A stretch of 64,000 nucleotides of DNA from Aulostomus chinensis (GCA_037954235.1 JBBMOA010000002.1:9083009-9147008); one strand, 5' to 3'. Shown: positions 14,067 to 27,639, numbered from the stretch's first letter. Program-made: numbers and translations. The notes: generated by a model from the letters alone, not told the origin.

Positions 14067-15844
14067 CATCAGTAAATATCGCTTTTGTGAATTTCAAAGT
14101 GTTATGAGTCTTCAAAATGGTGGGCGCTAAGTGGCTAAACAGCTGGACGCTGCGTCCGGGTCGTACGTTGTTCATAGTGCAACATTAGCTTTGTACTTCT
14201 AATAGCGGCACCTTAGCTTTGAAGTCTTAAAAGTGGTGTGTTTGAAGATTGTCTTGCTGAAAAGGCAAAAGTCTCAAACTTTTGTTTACAATCATGGGTT
14301 AAAAAAATAATACAACCACAAAAATTTTAGAAAGGTGAAGAACTGAAGTCTTCATTTACCTGAAACAAATATTATAGTGGTGAAGTAATTATGAAAACAT
14401 TTTTATTAGGTCAACAATGTTGAAAATATTTTACATTCCAGCAAGTTGGCTCACAGCCACTTAAGGATCTCTGAGCTAATAGCATCACCTTGTTGATATC
14501 ACGTCTCAGCTGTGGCGCCACCGGCCTCAGGAGCTGCCAGGTGTTGGATTAATCAGAGAAATGTCTAAGAAACACAAGGCTTCATTCCATTACCCATCTC
14601 AGTACTGCCGGACCAACAAATCAGCAAGACGAGGGTCAACATCAGTTCAGCATTTCTACGCCAGGCTAAGCTGAAAGACAGTAAGCGGCTGAAAACCTGA
14701 GGTTGCTACTACTTAGCTGGACAGGTAAGCTAGAGTTTGCTAACTAACAACAGCGCTTTAACTTTAATTGTGAAAGGTTCACGTTGTGAATGTTGGTGTG
14801 TGACAACATCATGGAACCGTGATGGGACCGACCACCCGAGTCGTCCGTCTTATGACCGCTGTTCCAGCTCTGACCACATGTGGTTAGTAGTGTCAACCTG
14901 GCAACCAGTAGAAGAGATCAGTGGGCTAAGAGTGAGAGCGACACCTACTGACTCGGAGGTGTAAATGTTGGCCATTGCACCCTTAGGGAGAAACAAGCTG
15001 ACACATGACAGTAACAGCTGCCATTTTTGCAAAATCAATAATACAAAGATGCCCTAATACACAAATCATGTTTTGGTATAAATATATAATGTGTGCTCTT
15101 AACACACACCACCACCGTCTTGGGTGGATCTTAACTCCCCATGGGATGCAGTCCCCGCTGGAGAGACCTTGTATTTATATCTGTTGTCAGGGCTTGCTGG
15201 CTCATAAATCTTACAATGCTTTGCAAGCACAAATTTATCCCTCATCAGAGCTCCCCACCCTGTGGACGGACGTGAAGTACAGGCTGGCATCAAAGTCATG
15301 TCAATCCGGTTTTGACACTTTTTAAACTCCTCTTAGTTGAATGTCATCAGAACCCATAACGGTGTATGACAATGACATTATGCTCATCCGCCTGCATCCT
15401 TATGTCTTCCCTCTATAATATGTCAATATATTTAAAAGGATTGGGACAAATTCACAGCTCTGGGATGGCCGCTTTGATTATCATACCCCCTTTCGTTTTA
15501 TCCTCCACCAGTGTTGCCCTGTGGGTGGATACACCTCGTGTTTGAAGCCTCAACTAGCGCCACGGGGAGGTCTGGTATAAAATAGGCTCAATCTGTCTCC
15601 CCCTCTCCACCTCCCACACTAAGCCTTAGCCCTTCACTCAAGCTTCACTGTCTTCTCTCAGGGGAAACATGTATGTCAGAGACAGCAGGTGTGAAGTGAG
15701 ATTAGAAAGCACAGGAAGAGGTGGAGGGGTGGGAGGATGATAATGGAAAGGGAAGTGAAGAAAAACACCAGTGTTGGCAATGCTGGCTGCTGTAGCTCAC
15801 TTTATATTGGAACAATTATGTTTAAGTAATGTTGTATGCTTGAG

Positions 15845-16080
15845 CGGGGGCGGCATGGCTCAGAGGTCGAGTGGCCGTCTAGCAACTGAAGCGTCACTGG
15901 CTCGATCCTCACTTCCCCCCGGTGACCATGTCCAAGTATCCTTGAGCAAGATACTGAACCCCTAATTGCTCCTGATGGCCCTGTGACGGACTGGTGACCC
16001 GTCCAGGGTGAACTCTCTTCTCACCCAATGTCAACTGGGAGTCATCAGTTGTTGCTCTTCATGAATGGACTTGTTGTAAT
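15845..16080 (+). mobile_element. SINE B head joined to a SINE A-type tail
   Basis: 15848-15975 matches family B (gcggcatggctcagaggtcg, agtggccgtctagcaact, cttgagcaagatactgaacc). From about 15977 the sequence continues as ctgtgacggactggtgaccc and gtccagggtgaac, which is the family A tail. The usual B tail (agcgctatataaa...) is absent. See the finding on chimerism. Confidence 0.7.
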
Positions 16081-19046
16081 CATATTGAACATGTGGAACA
16101 AAGAGAAACTCGACTCGATGTACTGCTAATAACCGTAGTTTCTCCTGGGTGAACATCAGTCGTCGAGCCCTTATGATGGACAACATGGTGGCTGGCACCA
16201 GGAGATGAAGACGGCTCCCGAGCCATCAGCTCCTCGGAGCAGCAATTATCTCCTCGCCTGGGCTCGACACCATGGGTCTGCATGACAATGAGCCCGAGGT
16301 GCTTTGCCTCAACATTCTGCACATACGACACACAGAATGACAGATGTGTACACACGTTCGCACCCACTAAAGGGACGAGGCAGACAGAACACAGCATAGT
16401 GGCACGAGACTGCAGTGTTAGACCACAGAATCATGAAAATCAGCCTCTGGATCAGATGAACAAATGAGACCGAGACCAAGACCAGGAGGCTCTCCGCCCC
16501 TGCATGCAGCCCTCCTGTGTGTGACAGATTTATAGTCCCATCGCCTGCACATGATACCAGGATTAATGGTCAACTACAAGTTAATTGAAAAAATGTATAT
16601 GACGGAAGAATGAGGTATATCGTGTTTGACTTCCTTGGCATGAACAGCAGGCACATATAAACAAACATAAAGCTGCTGTCAATAGTAGCCTGTTTGCTCG
16701 CTTGCCTGCCTGGGCCATCACTTACACTGGGGCTCTGTGTTTGTACCCAGAACAAACAGTATTTTAAGAGAATGCCGCTCAACCAGCTGTGGATGCTTGT
16801 AGTCTCCCTCGAGATAAAACTGCAAACATTTTCACAGATGCTCCTTCGATTTCTTCCAAAGTGACAGAAAACAGCAAAGTTCTCATGGAAGGAGTGAAAG
16901 CAGGTGAATGGGAGGAGTGGAAGACCAAGGCTGTGGCTGGAAGATGCGCGGTAGCAGATATGGCCGATATATCCCTGACACTCTTCACCATGAAGCAAGA
17001 CAATCAAACTTTTGAGTTTATACATCGAGTGCTTGTAATATGCAGCTATATGCGCATGATAATACTTACAACATTCTCAATACAGGATTCAAGGTTGTGA
17101 AATTTCACAGCGTAGGAAGATAATATTTTAACTAAATGAACTTCTTGTATTGCTGATAGAAACGTGGATAGTTTATGAGCCCGCCGTTGTTTATGCAGGT
17201 GTTGTGTTGTTCGCCTTTGTCTCTGTTTCTTCTTAAGTCCTCATTCCTGTCTTCTCTTCGGGGAGCGGCATCATCATTCTGCTCTGCAGTAGAATGATCA
17301 AGTTTTTTGTGACTTGTGTCTTAACAGAGCAGGATCTTTTTTTTTTCTTCTTTTTTTTTTTTCCTGTTGAGAAATAAACCTGTTCGTGTTGTTTATGGTG
17401 TGCAAACAATGCGATGGTGCAAAAATATATCTAAATAAATATCTCCATGACTGATTCATTGGGCTGTGGAGCGTGGCTGTTTGACCGCGTCACTATGCAA
17501 ACGTCTCTTAGGGGACAAGTAAATAAATGCATTTCTGAATTTGCCGTGAGGAGATTACCAAAGGACGTTTACGTGGAACCGGTGATGGGCGAGTACTTGA
17601 CTTTGTGAGCTCCTGGCGGTCCCTGAACTCGTTCCATCCTGGTCACGTTTATGTAGGTTACCAGGTGACTTCTAGGAACAGACTGCTGCAGAATAAATTC
17701 AATTTCCCTAACAAAGCAGAGACGTTTGCTTAGCTTATTAACATAGGGTTCACTGGGAAGAGTAGAATAGTCGGTAGCTGGTCGGTTTGCCAAGGTAAGA
17801 GCGAGACAAAACCGACAAGTGATGAAGGTTAGAGAATGTGACTGCAGAAGAAGAAAAAAATCAGGTAATCATAGAAAAATAGTGTGTCTTTCTTTGTCAA
17901 ACAAGGAAGCGCCTGTGGACAGAATGAGTCTGAATTCCTCTCTCTTTGTGTTTTGCTCCCTTTTCATTTTGTCATCAGCAAGTTTATTGTTGCTGCTGTG
18001 TACTGAGAGGAAGGAGCTGACAGGGAAACGACACTTAGCACACAGATCCACGCATAGCAACTCCTGCTCCTCTGTGTGCTCTGCTAATATTGACACTGCC
18101 AGGCTGAACACTGCCACTATTGAGTTTGACCATTCAAAATAATGTTTGACCAGTATTAGAACAACAGTGAGGGAACACTGTCTGGGCAATAAGGCCAGAG
18201 CCCCACAGGCTGTGAAGGCGAAGACCGAGGGCGTGAGCTGACGGCAACTTTTCACACTAGTTAAACATTCAGTGAGTTTTTGTGTTGTGTGTTTGTCTTT
18301 GTTCTGACCTTTTGTGCACGTGGAGGTGTGTAGAGCTGCTGCAGCTGACATTTGCTGATTGTACTGATTACAGCTGGGAATCGGTCAAAGATTTCACTTA
18401 ATTTCGATACCAAAACATGTTGTTGGCAGCGCCTCCTGAATTTAGATTCAGAATAACGGTTTGAAAGACGGTGCCCTGCTTTTCTATGCTATTTTGCTAA
18501 TGATTGAGTTTAAAATCAGAATGACATTACTTTTGAAATCTTCAATGTTTTTTTTGGCAAAATGTGGTTGGACTTAATTTATGTATGCATGTTGTTTTTT
18601 TATCTGCTCAAAGTTTTACGGTATTAAAAAACAAAATGAAGATTTATTTTTAAATAAGGAGCAACAGATTATTGACTCGGTCATGATTTCCATATCATCA
18701 GTATCGACTTATTTTTATCGGTCGGGCAGTTTTTTTATTTTTTTTGGGGCGGTACTACTGATACATTTTGAGATTTATTGAAACCATTTTTAATGCATGT
18801 TTTTAATATTTATTATTTGGCAGTTACTTTTATTTTTCTATGTGTTCAAAGTTGACCCTTTTTTGGGGGGGGGAAATGTAATGTTCGTATATTGTTCAGA
18901 AATAAACCTCCTATCAAGTCAGCCTTGTGTTTGGGTTCGCGTAGCTGTAAATTTGGGACTGACATGTTAACACTCACCTGTTATCAGCCGTCTTGACTCA
19001 CCGGTAATCGCTGTTGTAGCAGCTCCGAGAAAACAACATCAGTTGA

Positions 19047-19070
19047 CCCCCCCCCACCCCCCCACCCCCC
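19047..19070 (-). other. G-quadruplex-capable block (minus strand)
   Basis: C9 A C7 A C6 on the plus strand, so the minus strand has three long G runs, enough for four G-triplets in a row with short loops. Confidence 0.6.
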
Positions 19071-19409
19071 ATGAACATTTGGTGAGATGAGACATCTTTG
19101 AGTGATCCACTGTATTCTGTCCGAGCCTTAACGGTATTTAAATTTAATACCAGCCCCTGGTTCAATTTAAATAAAAGCAGGACAGCCAGACAAAGCAATC
19201 TGATTTACATGGTATCAAACTACTGCCACATCCATTTGAGAAAAAAAACCAAAGTCACTCGTCTTCAGAAACTCCAGCTGGCTGGAACTTTGGTGTTTTC
19301 TGGAACTGTTCTGACTTTGTGAAACATTAGCCTGAGTTAGCATTAGCCCAGAATAAGTATTTACAGTCTTTGATCAGCAGCAGTCGGAGGTCACTGTCCG
19401 TAGGTCTGG

Positions 19410-19457
19410 CATCATCATCATCATCATCATCATCAGCATCATCATCAGCATCATCAT
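19410..19457. repeat. (CAT)n microsatellite with CAG interruptions
   Basis: Trinucleotide ATC/CAT run interrupted twice by cag. Confidence 0.95.
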
Positions 19458-19557
19458 TGCTAAAGCAGGTCATAAAAGCTTGCAAACAGGTTAATCAGTG
19501 ACAAGTGTTCAAGTGTAAAGCCAACACAGTTTGTTCCTGCAGCTTCACCGCCAGTTC

Positions 19558-19590
19558 CACCCCCCACCCCACCCCCCACCCCACTCCCAC
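19558..19590 (-). other. Second G-quadruplex-capable block (minus strand)
   Basis: C6 A C4 A C6 A C4 pattern on the plus strand; on the minus strand four or more G4+ runs are separated by single bases. It lies 500 bp from the first block. Confidence 0.6.
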
Positions 19591-20383
19591 AGGTGAGAAC
19601 GAGAGAGGAACCGGAGCAGGCGAACTGATCTACTTCACTCACATTTCACCAATATGGAACTCAGTGTTTGAATAGTAGTGAGAGCAAAGAGGTGGGTGGA
19701 GTACAAATACCAGCTGCTTATCAGCTTCTGTGGTTAGTACTGCCATCTCCTGGTTATAAATATTCATGCTCAAAGTGTTGGAGCAGTTAGGCAGTTGCTG
19801 TATGTAAAGCAGGGACATCAAACATGCAAATACTTGACATTTAAACAAAAACACATAAAATAATTCATTCCAAAATGAAAAATCTTACACTGACACTGAT
19901 ATCAGTTGTGTTCTCTTCCAGCCCTCCAGCAGCTTATTTGTAGCACTCCTCATTCGGCAGTGAAACGTAGCAGAACTTGTTTTATTGTGTAGCTCTCTTT
20001 CACCAAGTTGGCAACAGATGGCCTGGGTTGAAGGTCAGCTTGGCAGGTGACTGAGGCGCTATCTCTGGTATTTGAGCAGCACTTGATCCCTGATTTCTGT
20101 ATCTTGCAGGCACATTCTGAGAACTACGCTACATAAACACCACAGCAGCGTTCGGTTTAGTAACAGCCAAACTAACCCAGAATTCTTGGAAGACATTCGG
20201 CCTTGAAAATGTCCCCTGTCGACTGTATTCTTGCATCTGTTAGTCCGGATATTCTTCTTTTCCATCATTCACACTGCTGGAGGAACAAACCCTGCATCCC
20301 CATTCATGTGCTTCATAGTGGTCTGCTGTAATATCAGCACTGACAGCCACATATTGATCACATTGTTTTTTTACTATTTAAAA

Positions 20384-20476
20384 TGTGTGTGTGTGTGTGT
20401 GTGTGTGTGGGGGGGGGGGTTCTATTTCATTGACTGGCTCAACATCTCCTAACTCTCTCTCTCTCTCTCTCTCTCT
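20384..20476. repeat. (TG)n-G11 and nearby (CT)n tracts
   Basis: (TG)13 at 20384-20409 runs into 11 G. After 33 bases of unique sequence a (CT)12 tract follows at 20453-20476. Confidence 0.93.
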
Positions 20477-21737
20477 GTCACAATAGACCCGCCTGTGAAT
20501 CATGAGCCGTTTAATCAGTCTCAAGATCTGTGCATGTGACGTGGGTGCAGAGTATAGAAGGCCACCCTAGCAAGGGAGCGTCTCAGCTCCGTGTGCACAA
20601 ATGAGTCAACCCTCCCGCCACAAAATGACATCAACACTGCAAACCCTCGGTTCAGTAACAGTTCCGTTCTGGTTAAAACATCTCCTCTGAGGTGCAGCTA
20701 ATATTGATGAAGAGGTCATTTTCTGAGTGAAACGGGACATTGTTAATTAAAAAGACTTCTCCCACAGTTGGACAGAGCGCAGAGTCGTGCAGCAGAGATG
20801 TCGGACCGGAGTCCTAACTCGGGAAGCCGTCATTAAATATGAACTTGCTCTATTAAAGTCCTCTGCATCAACTTCACTGTTTGTAAAAGGTTTCACCAAA
20901 TAAAACCCGCTCAGATACAATAAAGTCATTGTTCGATAACAGTTCCTCATAAAGTAAGTGAGGCAGTCCCTCTTGTTTGGCACGCAGCGCCGCAGTTAAG
21001 GTTTTATTGTTTGACAAGGACGTTGCACCACTTAACTGTTTTCAACTCACCAATAACATTTAACAAATATTTGCTTTGGCAGGACGTGGCAGCCGATCAG
21101 ATTAGCGAAAGTCATCGGCCAAATTAAATGGTTTATAGATTCGACGACTGAATAGAGAATAAAATGGAGAGAAACAAAGGCAGGGAGGAGAGGAGGTGGT
21201 GTGATGCAGGGCAACGGTGATACTGGAGGACAGACCTGGCACATACTCCGAATGATAAGCAGTCCTCCTCTACATGGTCGTGAGCGGACAACAGTTGCCA
21301 CATTTAAGGTTTCGCTTTCATAAGAAGCGTCTGCTCTGCTCTCCGAATTAACCGCTTAATTGCGTCTTAATTCTTTAATTCCTCTTAATTGTTGAATTGT
21401 TGTTGTTGAACGAACGGCTCCATACCTCCTGACATGGAGCTGTGGCAGGGTTGTCGGTCAGGGCAACAACCGTAGTTGCTGTTGAAGAGCTTCTTGTGGT
21501 ATTTAGAGTTTTCTGTTTTTCTTACTTATTCCTGTGTTTAGTCAGTGAAGTAGAAAACACTTCCTGAAAACAAAACTGCTCTGTTATTAATTCATTAATT
21601 CAGAGAGAGAGAGGGCTGATCTTTTCTCTCTCTCTCGCTCTCTCTCCGCTGAATGCAGTATTGTTCTGTATGCTTCATCTCCCTGTGACAGTGACTATTA
21701 GGGAACCATAACTGCATGTATGATCAAAAATGCTGTC

Positions 21738-21796
<59 letters not shown>

Positions 21797-21798
21797 TC
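21738..21798. repeat. (CTTT)n microsatellite, about 15 units
   Basis: Tetranucleotide pyrimidine tract, 61 bp. The open frame through it (FFLSFFLS repeats) is not coding. Confidence 0.97.
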
Positions 21799-23149
21799 CT
21801 GCAAAACCTGATCCAAGCTGTAATCCAGCTCCTACTTGTTGCACAGGTGAGGATGCTCCTTTCATTTTAGAACCAACACAAGCAGGACAAAAGGCTTTGA
21901 GTCCAAGTGCTGAGTATTACCCAGTACTGCAGGACCAAAGTGTTCCTCCTTGATATCGGAGTTGAATAGAAACATTTCCTTCTTCAGCTTTTACTGGGCT
22001 AAACACTGTCATCATGTCTAAAAATATATATTTTTAAAATGAAACAGTAAAAGTAGCATCTGACACACAAGACATTGTCAGAAACTAATAAGAGTGGATA
22101 TTGTGCGATCTACACTAATGGCATCCCTAGACAATGTCGACACTGTTGGAAAGCTGCTCCAAAACATGCTCTACAAAAGAAAGAAGGGGAAAAAAAAAAA
22201 CCTCGGTGTGCTATTTTTTGTAACCACTGTGAGCTTGGTTGAAAAGGAAAGCAATTATGTCTCTTTTGAAAAGCCACTTGGACAGCTCTTGTGGAAGCCT
22301 GTGAGCACCCCCACTCATACACGACTCATTTCTACTCATTTTCATCCAGAGACAGAAAATGCACCACACTCTACTGCTCCTGCCAGCTTTTGGTACAATT
22401 ATACCCGGGCTCTTCTGTGCACTTATCTTCTCCATCTGAGGTCAACTCAGGCCCTGATAACCACATTTTTGAATCCAGCATATTGAAAAAGTCTAGTGCA
22501 TGTCAATAGAAAGAAATAAGAGCGTTATTACCAGGGGTGAAAATTACAGTATGTTAAATTCAGCCTCGCGGATGCAGCTCATGACTGCATTTAGGCATTA
22601 TTAGGTCTAAAAACAAGCAAAAAGTAATGCCTTTCTATGACAGAATGAATACGAGTGGGGCGCTACTGCTGGATCTAGGTGTACCATCTCAGCCTTTATC
22701 CAAAGAAGTTAAATAAAGACTCAAAGTAACCACGCATCACGAGCAACCTTCTGCAGCATGTTAACCCTCCAGTAGTTAAACAACTCTGGTGACAAAGCAA
22801 CAAAACCCAGCAAAGCCTACAATAATAATCCAATACAGCTGCGACAGAAAGGGGACCTTTCCAATCATGCCTTTCTCAAATGAACCCCCTGGTTTTCCTG
22901 AGCAATCGACAGAACTGTTAAGCAATTGTGTAAAAATAAGTCATCCAATATGGCTGTCAAAGGAACTCTGCATCAGCGACCTAAAATGATCAGGAATGGA
23001 TTTTCAGTTCAATTATCATTCTAACAGCTGCAACTTCACATGAAGATGAACTGCTTGGAATGTCAACAGGATGCAACGGGGGTCATTTTTATGATGGCAA
23101 AAAAGAACAGACAGTATTTTTCTCCTTCAGTTTTCTGGTCTACCAACCT

Positions 23150-23280
23150 CACAAGGCGCAGGGTTAGGGGTTCCATGTCATCCTCAAAGATACTATGATG
23201 AAGTCTCAGAGGGAGCTGGAGACTGAACCAGTAACCATATGATTACCAGACACCCACGCTGCCGCCTGAGCCATGCTGCA
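23150..23280 (-). mobile_element. SINE B, decayed head fragment
   Basis: Reverse complement reads gcatggctcaggcggcagcg, then a box B-like actggttcagtctccagc. Clearly diverged from the 63498 copy, with no 3' tail. Confidence 0.5.
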
Positions 23281-25260
23281 GAGCTTTAGCTCTAAAACTG
23301 GCTTTCCCAAATTAAGTTCCAATCCTGGCAATGTGTTGGATTTCACTGTTCAATCATTTGAAAACAAACCTTCCAGCCACACTTTGACATTTGCTTTTTT
23401 CCACATGACGATTTTACGTTGCCGCATTTTTTTTTCCCAACTCAGACTGTTTTGTGTTCATGGAGTCATGATTGGATGTGCAGTCTCGAAGCAGCATGAC
23501 ATTAATTACTTTTCAAGACACAACGTTCACCGGCAGGTAGCTTGTTAGCTCCATGAACTAGCTGTTGTTAGTATGTGTGAAACTGTAAAAGAGGTACTTG
23601 TTGTGCAGTGGCTTGAGCCTCACATGTGCAATTGTTCCCCATCCAATTCTCCATTAAATCGAATATGTGGTATAATCATACCGCATTATCACTGCAATCA
23701 AAAATTATTAAAATACAACAACCATGTTGTGAACGCTGGCAACCAAAAGCTGGTGGCTGGCTGCCAGCCGCTGGCAACCATTTCCAGAAGCGCGTTATGC
23801 TCCCTGGAACATTTACCACAAAACCTCCTTTTCTGCATATCAGGAAAGACCAGGTACAAGTGATGTAATGTGGCTGTAGACAGGACACCCTTCGATGGTT
23901 AAATGTCTCATTCCTTCTCTAAAACAACAAGGCTGTACACGAGGGAAGAGGTGCTTCACACCGTCACCTATGGATGAGAGCAGCGAGTGATTTAATCTTA
24001 AATGTGATAGGAGCAGTGCTGCAGATGGCTAATTTAGATTTAGCTCATAATTCATATCTGTGATCGTAAAAATCAGGGCACCGATTCAAACTCATTTTAA
24101 TTCAGAGTTTGGGCTCAGCAATAGTTGATTTAAGACCTTACAACCTAAAAGTCAAAATTAGATTTAAAAGAAGAACGAAGGGAGAAGCAGAAGAGTGCAG
24201 GCGGGACCTTAATGAGAGTAGGTGGAAGGAGATCAGTCTCAAAGCTGTCATCACAAAGACAACCACAGCGAGTAAAGAGTCAGCCTGGGATTCGCAGGGC
24301 CCTAGCAAAACCACACCACTGACAGCTGCAGAAACTGAAGTCGGTGCCAGGAACACAAGGAAAATATCCAACCCACTTTCGCTGTGAGTGTTTATCCCTC
24401 AACAAATGCCTTCCAATATTTTTTGTGGATGAGAAAACCCAGTGCTTTCATTGTTCTTGGCAGGGACGTTCATGTTGTGTTGATGTTGACGAGGAATCAG
24501 CTTAACGGCAATCGTTCGCAAATGTATTTATCTTTTATAGCTCATGAATGCAACTGTTGTCTGCCAAGGCTGCAGCCAGAGCATGAGTTAAGGCCTTTTA
24601 CTTGAGATTCCTGCAATTAATTTTACTTCCAACAAACTGTCTGTTTTAACGTTGCTGGAGGCTGGCACGCAGCCAGGTGACCCAGTGCCTCACAATTAGC
24701 TTTTTTAACAGTTCATGTGAGACGGAGCCAGAGAGTCATAAGACGATGGGATGACAAATGAGGCCTCCAAGTGAAACAAAGCTAGATTAGCACATTTCTT
24801 TCCTCTGAGTGTGAACACAGAGAGGATAAAGCTCCCGTAATCTATTTATAGCATTTGTTTGTATTTGATTTGCGCAGCGACAGATGGAGCAACTTGGTGG
24901 AGCATCCCCGGGTGTGATTTTTTTTTTTTTTACAGTCACATTGAAAGTTATGAACGTGAGTGTTACATTACATACATGCACGTATGGTGTATTAACCACA
25001 GCACCTGCAGGAGTTATTACAACCTCCGTGACTTCAGAATGAAGGAAACTGTCTCAGAGAACCTTTCTGCTGCTTTTTCTCTTCAGCTGTCACTTTTACT
25101 GCCTCCCACACCCAAAAACACTGAAGGGAGAAATGCCGACCTGGGGGTGGGGGGACTATGGAAGTAGACTTTCATCCCATTTTCTTGCAGATGGGGTCAG
25201 GAAGAGACAAGAAATGCCACTAGACAAGTACGTATTTTCCTCCGTATCCAGGCAACTGCC

Positions 25261-25450
25261 CATTTATGCTAAATAACAATGTTGTAGTTACTGGAGCTCA
25301 TCTCATTAGCTCTCAGTCAGTGTAGCCCTGACATATTGAGATGTTGTGTAAGGAGTGTGCTCTGGGCACTAGGCGATGTGCAGCTAATGCACTTTGCTAA
25401 TGTATTATTTAGAAAGTGGCTCCGCTAATTGCGTTTTAATGTCATTGGCT
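25261..25450. promoter_or_regulatory. Candidate conserved non-coding element
   Basis: Repeat-free stretch with several homeodomain-core TAAT sites (agctaatgcac, tgctaatgtatta, ccgctaattgcg). Judged only by composition; conservation has not been tested. Confidence 0.25.
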
Positions 25451-25729
25451 GCTCTCCCGCATGTGTATGACAAAGAGAAAACTTTAGATGTTGATAGATT
25501 ACTGCTGGCCACTGGTAGCAGCTCCAAAGGTCACCAGCAGTGTTGGGACAACCACTTTGACTTCAGCTCGTTCAAAGGAAATCTATCTTATTACTGAACA
25601 TTTCCATGTCATACGTCAATAAAGCTCTCCACGTTATAAAGAATGTGTGGACTTAGCAAAGTGCTTTACATGCAGAATATTGCTTAAAGCAATGTATGCA
25701 TAGCTAGCCAGGGTTTCAAGATAACCCAC

Positions 25730-25732
<3 letters not shown>

Positions 25733-25773
<41 letters not shown>
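25733..25773. repeat. (AC)n microsatellite, 41 bp
   Basis: Perfect AC tract followed by A7. Confidence 0.95.
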
Positions 25774-25777
<4 letters not shown>

Positions 25778-26159
25778 AATACTAGGACTAGAGGGATAAA
25801 TTCTGATGAATTAACACTGATAGTAATGAAAATGGCAAAAAGCGACAACAACAACATGACTTAGATGCAAGTTTAATAGGAAACTGAACTGACTCGAAAT
25901 GGAGAAACGGACAAGGTTTGCAGGTTGGGATACAGCCTACGCACCCTGAATAAACAAAAGGAAATTTGCATTTTAAAACAGCAACACTTTAAGTGCCACA
26001 GCTTTGTGGAAATCATTAGTTACACACTTCCTTGCAATTATTTTTGCTAGTTCAATCCCACATGTTGCCTATGATAGAAAGCACAGAGAAGGGCTATAGT
26101 CTTTATGAGAATCACTCACCCAGAGCACGAGATAAAGCAAAGCAATAACTTATTTCAAA

Positions 26160-26480
26160 AAATCCCAACCGGCTAATTAACATTGTGAATTCAACCAGAA
26201 AGCCGGTATTCCTCTGATGAGTTTAATTGCATTGATGTGTGAGCCACAATTTAACGGCTCATATAGAGAGCTGCTTTGGCTCCCATAAATGACAGCATTT
26301 CCTCACCTCAAAGACTATAACAGGATTTTTTTCCCCCTCCTTTGTAGCATAAGCTAAACTTGCTCTACCTGAGCTCATTTGATGATTTAATAGACTTAAA
26401 TGAGTTTTCTTCACTGGGTTAATTAGGAAGCACTGAATTAAATTTGCCCCCGTACTGATTGCTTATTTATAAAAATGTCT
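26160..26480. promoter_or_regulatory. Candidate conserved non-coding element
   Basis: Repeat-free and AT-rich, with paired-type sites (gctaattaac, ggttaattagg, gtttaattgc) and a Meis/Hox-like cataaatgacagc. Non-coding in all frames. The call is from appearance only. Confidence 0.3.
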
Positions 26481-26876
26481 TCAGTCTTGCTCGGAGGTAA
26501 TGTGATTATTGCACTGGGCTGAACACCAGACAAATTTGCCGTGTGCTTAAACGTGCTGATGAATTTAAAGGGTCAGAATGATCGTCCTCCGAGGCTGCAG
26601 CACAGACACAATCCTTCATGCAACAGAGTATCAAAGAAGAGTGGCCCATTTATTCTGGTCTCCAAAATACGGCAAAACTTAGCACGGCTAGCACGAGTGG
26701 ATGCTGAGGGAGTTTAGCTTTACTGTCAGCAGTTTTGTTGTGGTCTTTAACAGAATTTCAGGGTGTTTCATGACTTCAGTCCATTTGCTTTCAGTTGATG
26801 AGTCCACGGCCTTGTTGTGGTTTGTTTCCCCACAAAGAAAAATCTAAGTGCACCAAAATGCTTGACTACAAACCAC

Positions 26877-26945
26877 ACTAGGTGGCAGTAATGAGAGTAT
26901 TTACTGATTTGCAAACCACCAATAAAGCCAAAGGAAGAAGAACGT
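26877..26945. repeat. Short dispersed repeat-like segment
   Basis: aggtggcagtaatgagag and accaccaataaagccaaagg aagaag resemble a small sequence dispersed through fish genomes. Call made from memory only. Confidence 0.25.
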
Positions 26946-27639
26946 GCAAACATCAAAGACATTTTTCGTCCCATCCAAGCTTTAGCATTAGCTTTAGCTT
27001 TATTAGCAGGATTGCCTCATCTAGAAAATGGTCAGAGTTGTCCTCTGGTGGTCCACGGCTGTGAGAAATTAGATGGAGGGCTTGGTGAATTGTATGCACA
27101 CCAACAAATGAATGATAATTTTCCTTTAGTGTGACAGCTTGCCTCAAATTAGATGAGAGCTGGCCACTCATCCTCCTGTAACAATACTTCTACAATGGCA
27201 TCTCTTTGTCACAGACAGACATAGTGAAGCGCTGCTATGAAAGGCCACCATGGTGCAGAGAACAAGTGCTAATATTATGGTGTAGCTCATCAAACACTAC
27301 ATGGTCAAAAAGCAGAGCACTTGATATCTCAGACAAGTGAGTTTAATGGCTGCCAGTGCTTGACCTTCTCTACGGGCCTCCATGTTAGTCACTCTCCAGC
27401 AATTTCAAATTGAAACAGAGTAACGACCGAATATGTGCAGAGAGGGAAACAAGAGGCAAGAGAGCAAGTAAACGAGAGGAAACACAGGCGAGAGATTTCA
27501 TCCTATCCCTTCAGTCTGCTGCTCATGCTGTACGTTGACTCCTCCAGGAGCCCGTCACCTTGTGTAGACCGCCTCAGTCAGAGTGAAGCAACAGCACATA
27601 AACCAGGACAAAAATAAATGAAAACAATTACAGAGTAAT

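Larger units (their letters stand above)
14081..23149. other. Gene-poor interval with simple repeats
   Basis: Holds the SINE B/A chimera at 15845, G-rich blocks near 19.0 and 19.6 kb, CAT, TG, CT and CTTT microsatellites, and an AG/CT inverted-repeat patch at 21603-21648. Open frames of up to 160 codons (for example 17869-18351) match nothing I know and show no exon structure. Confidence 0.5.
23281..27639. other. Gene-poor interval, low repeat content
   Basis: Mostly unique AT-rich sequence with one (AC)n tract and two candidate non-coding elements listed separately. No exon recognised. Confidence 0.5.

Noticed and set aside
13653..14175. Open frames of 94-125 codons
   Set aside because: They coincide with the SINE A copy; the same peptide patterns appear at the other SINE A copies in matching orientation.
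16570..18351. Open frames of 151 and 160 codons
   Set aside because: No recognisable domain, no splice-flanked conserved block, and composition like the flanks; chance frames are expected at this length in 64 kb.
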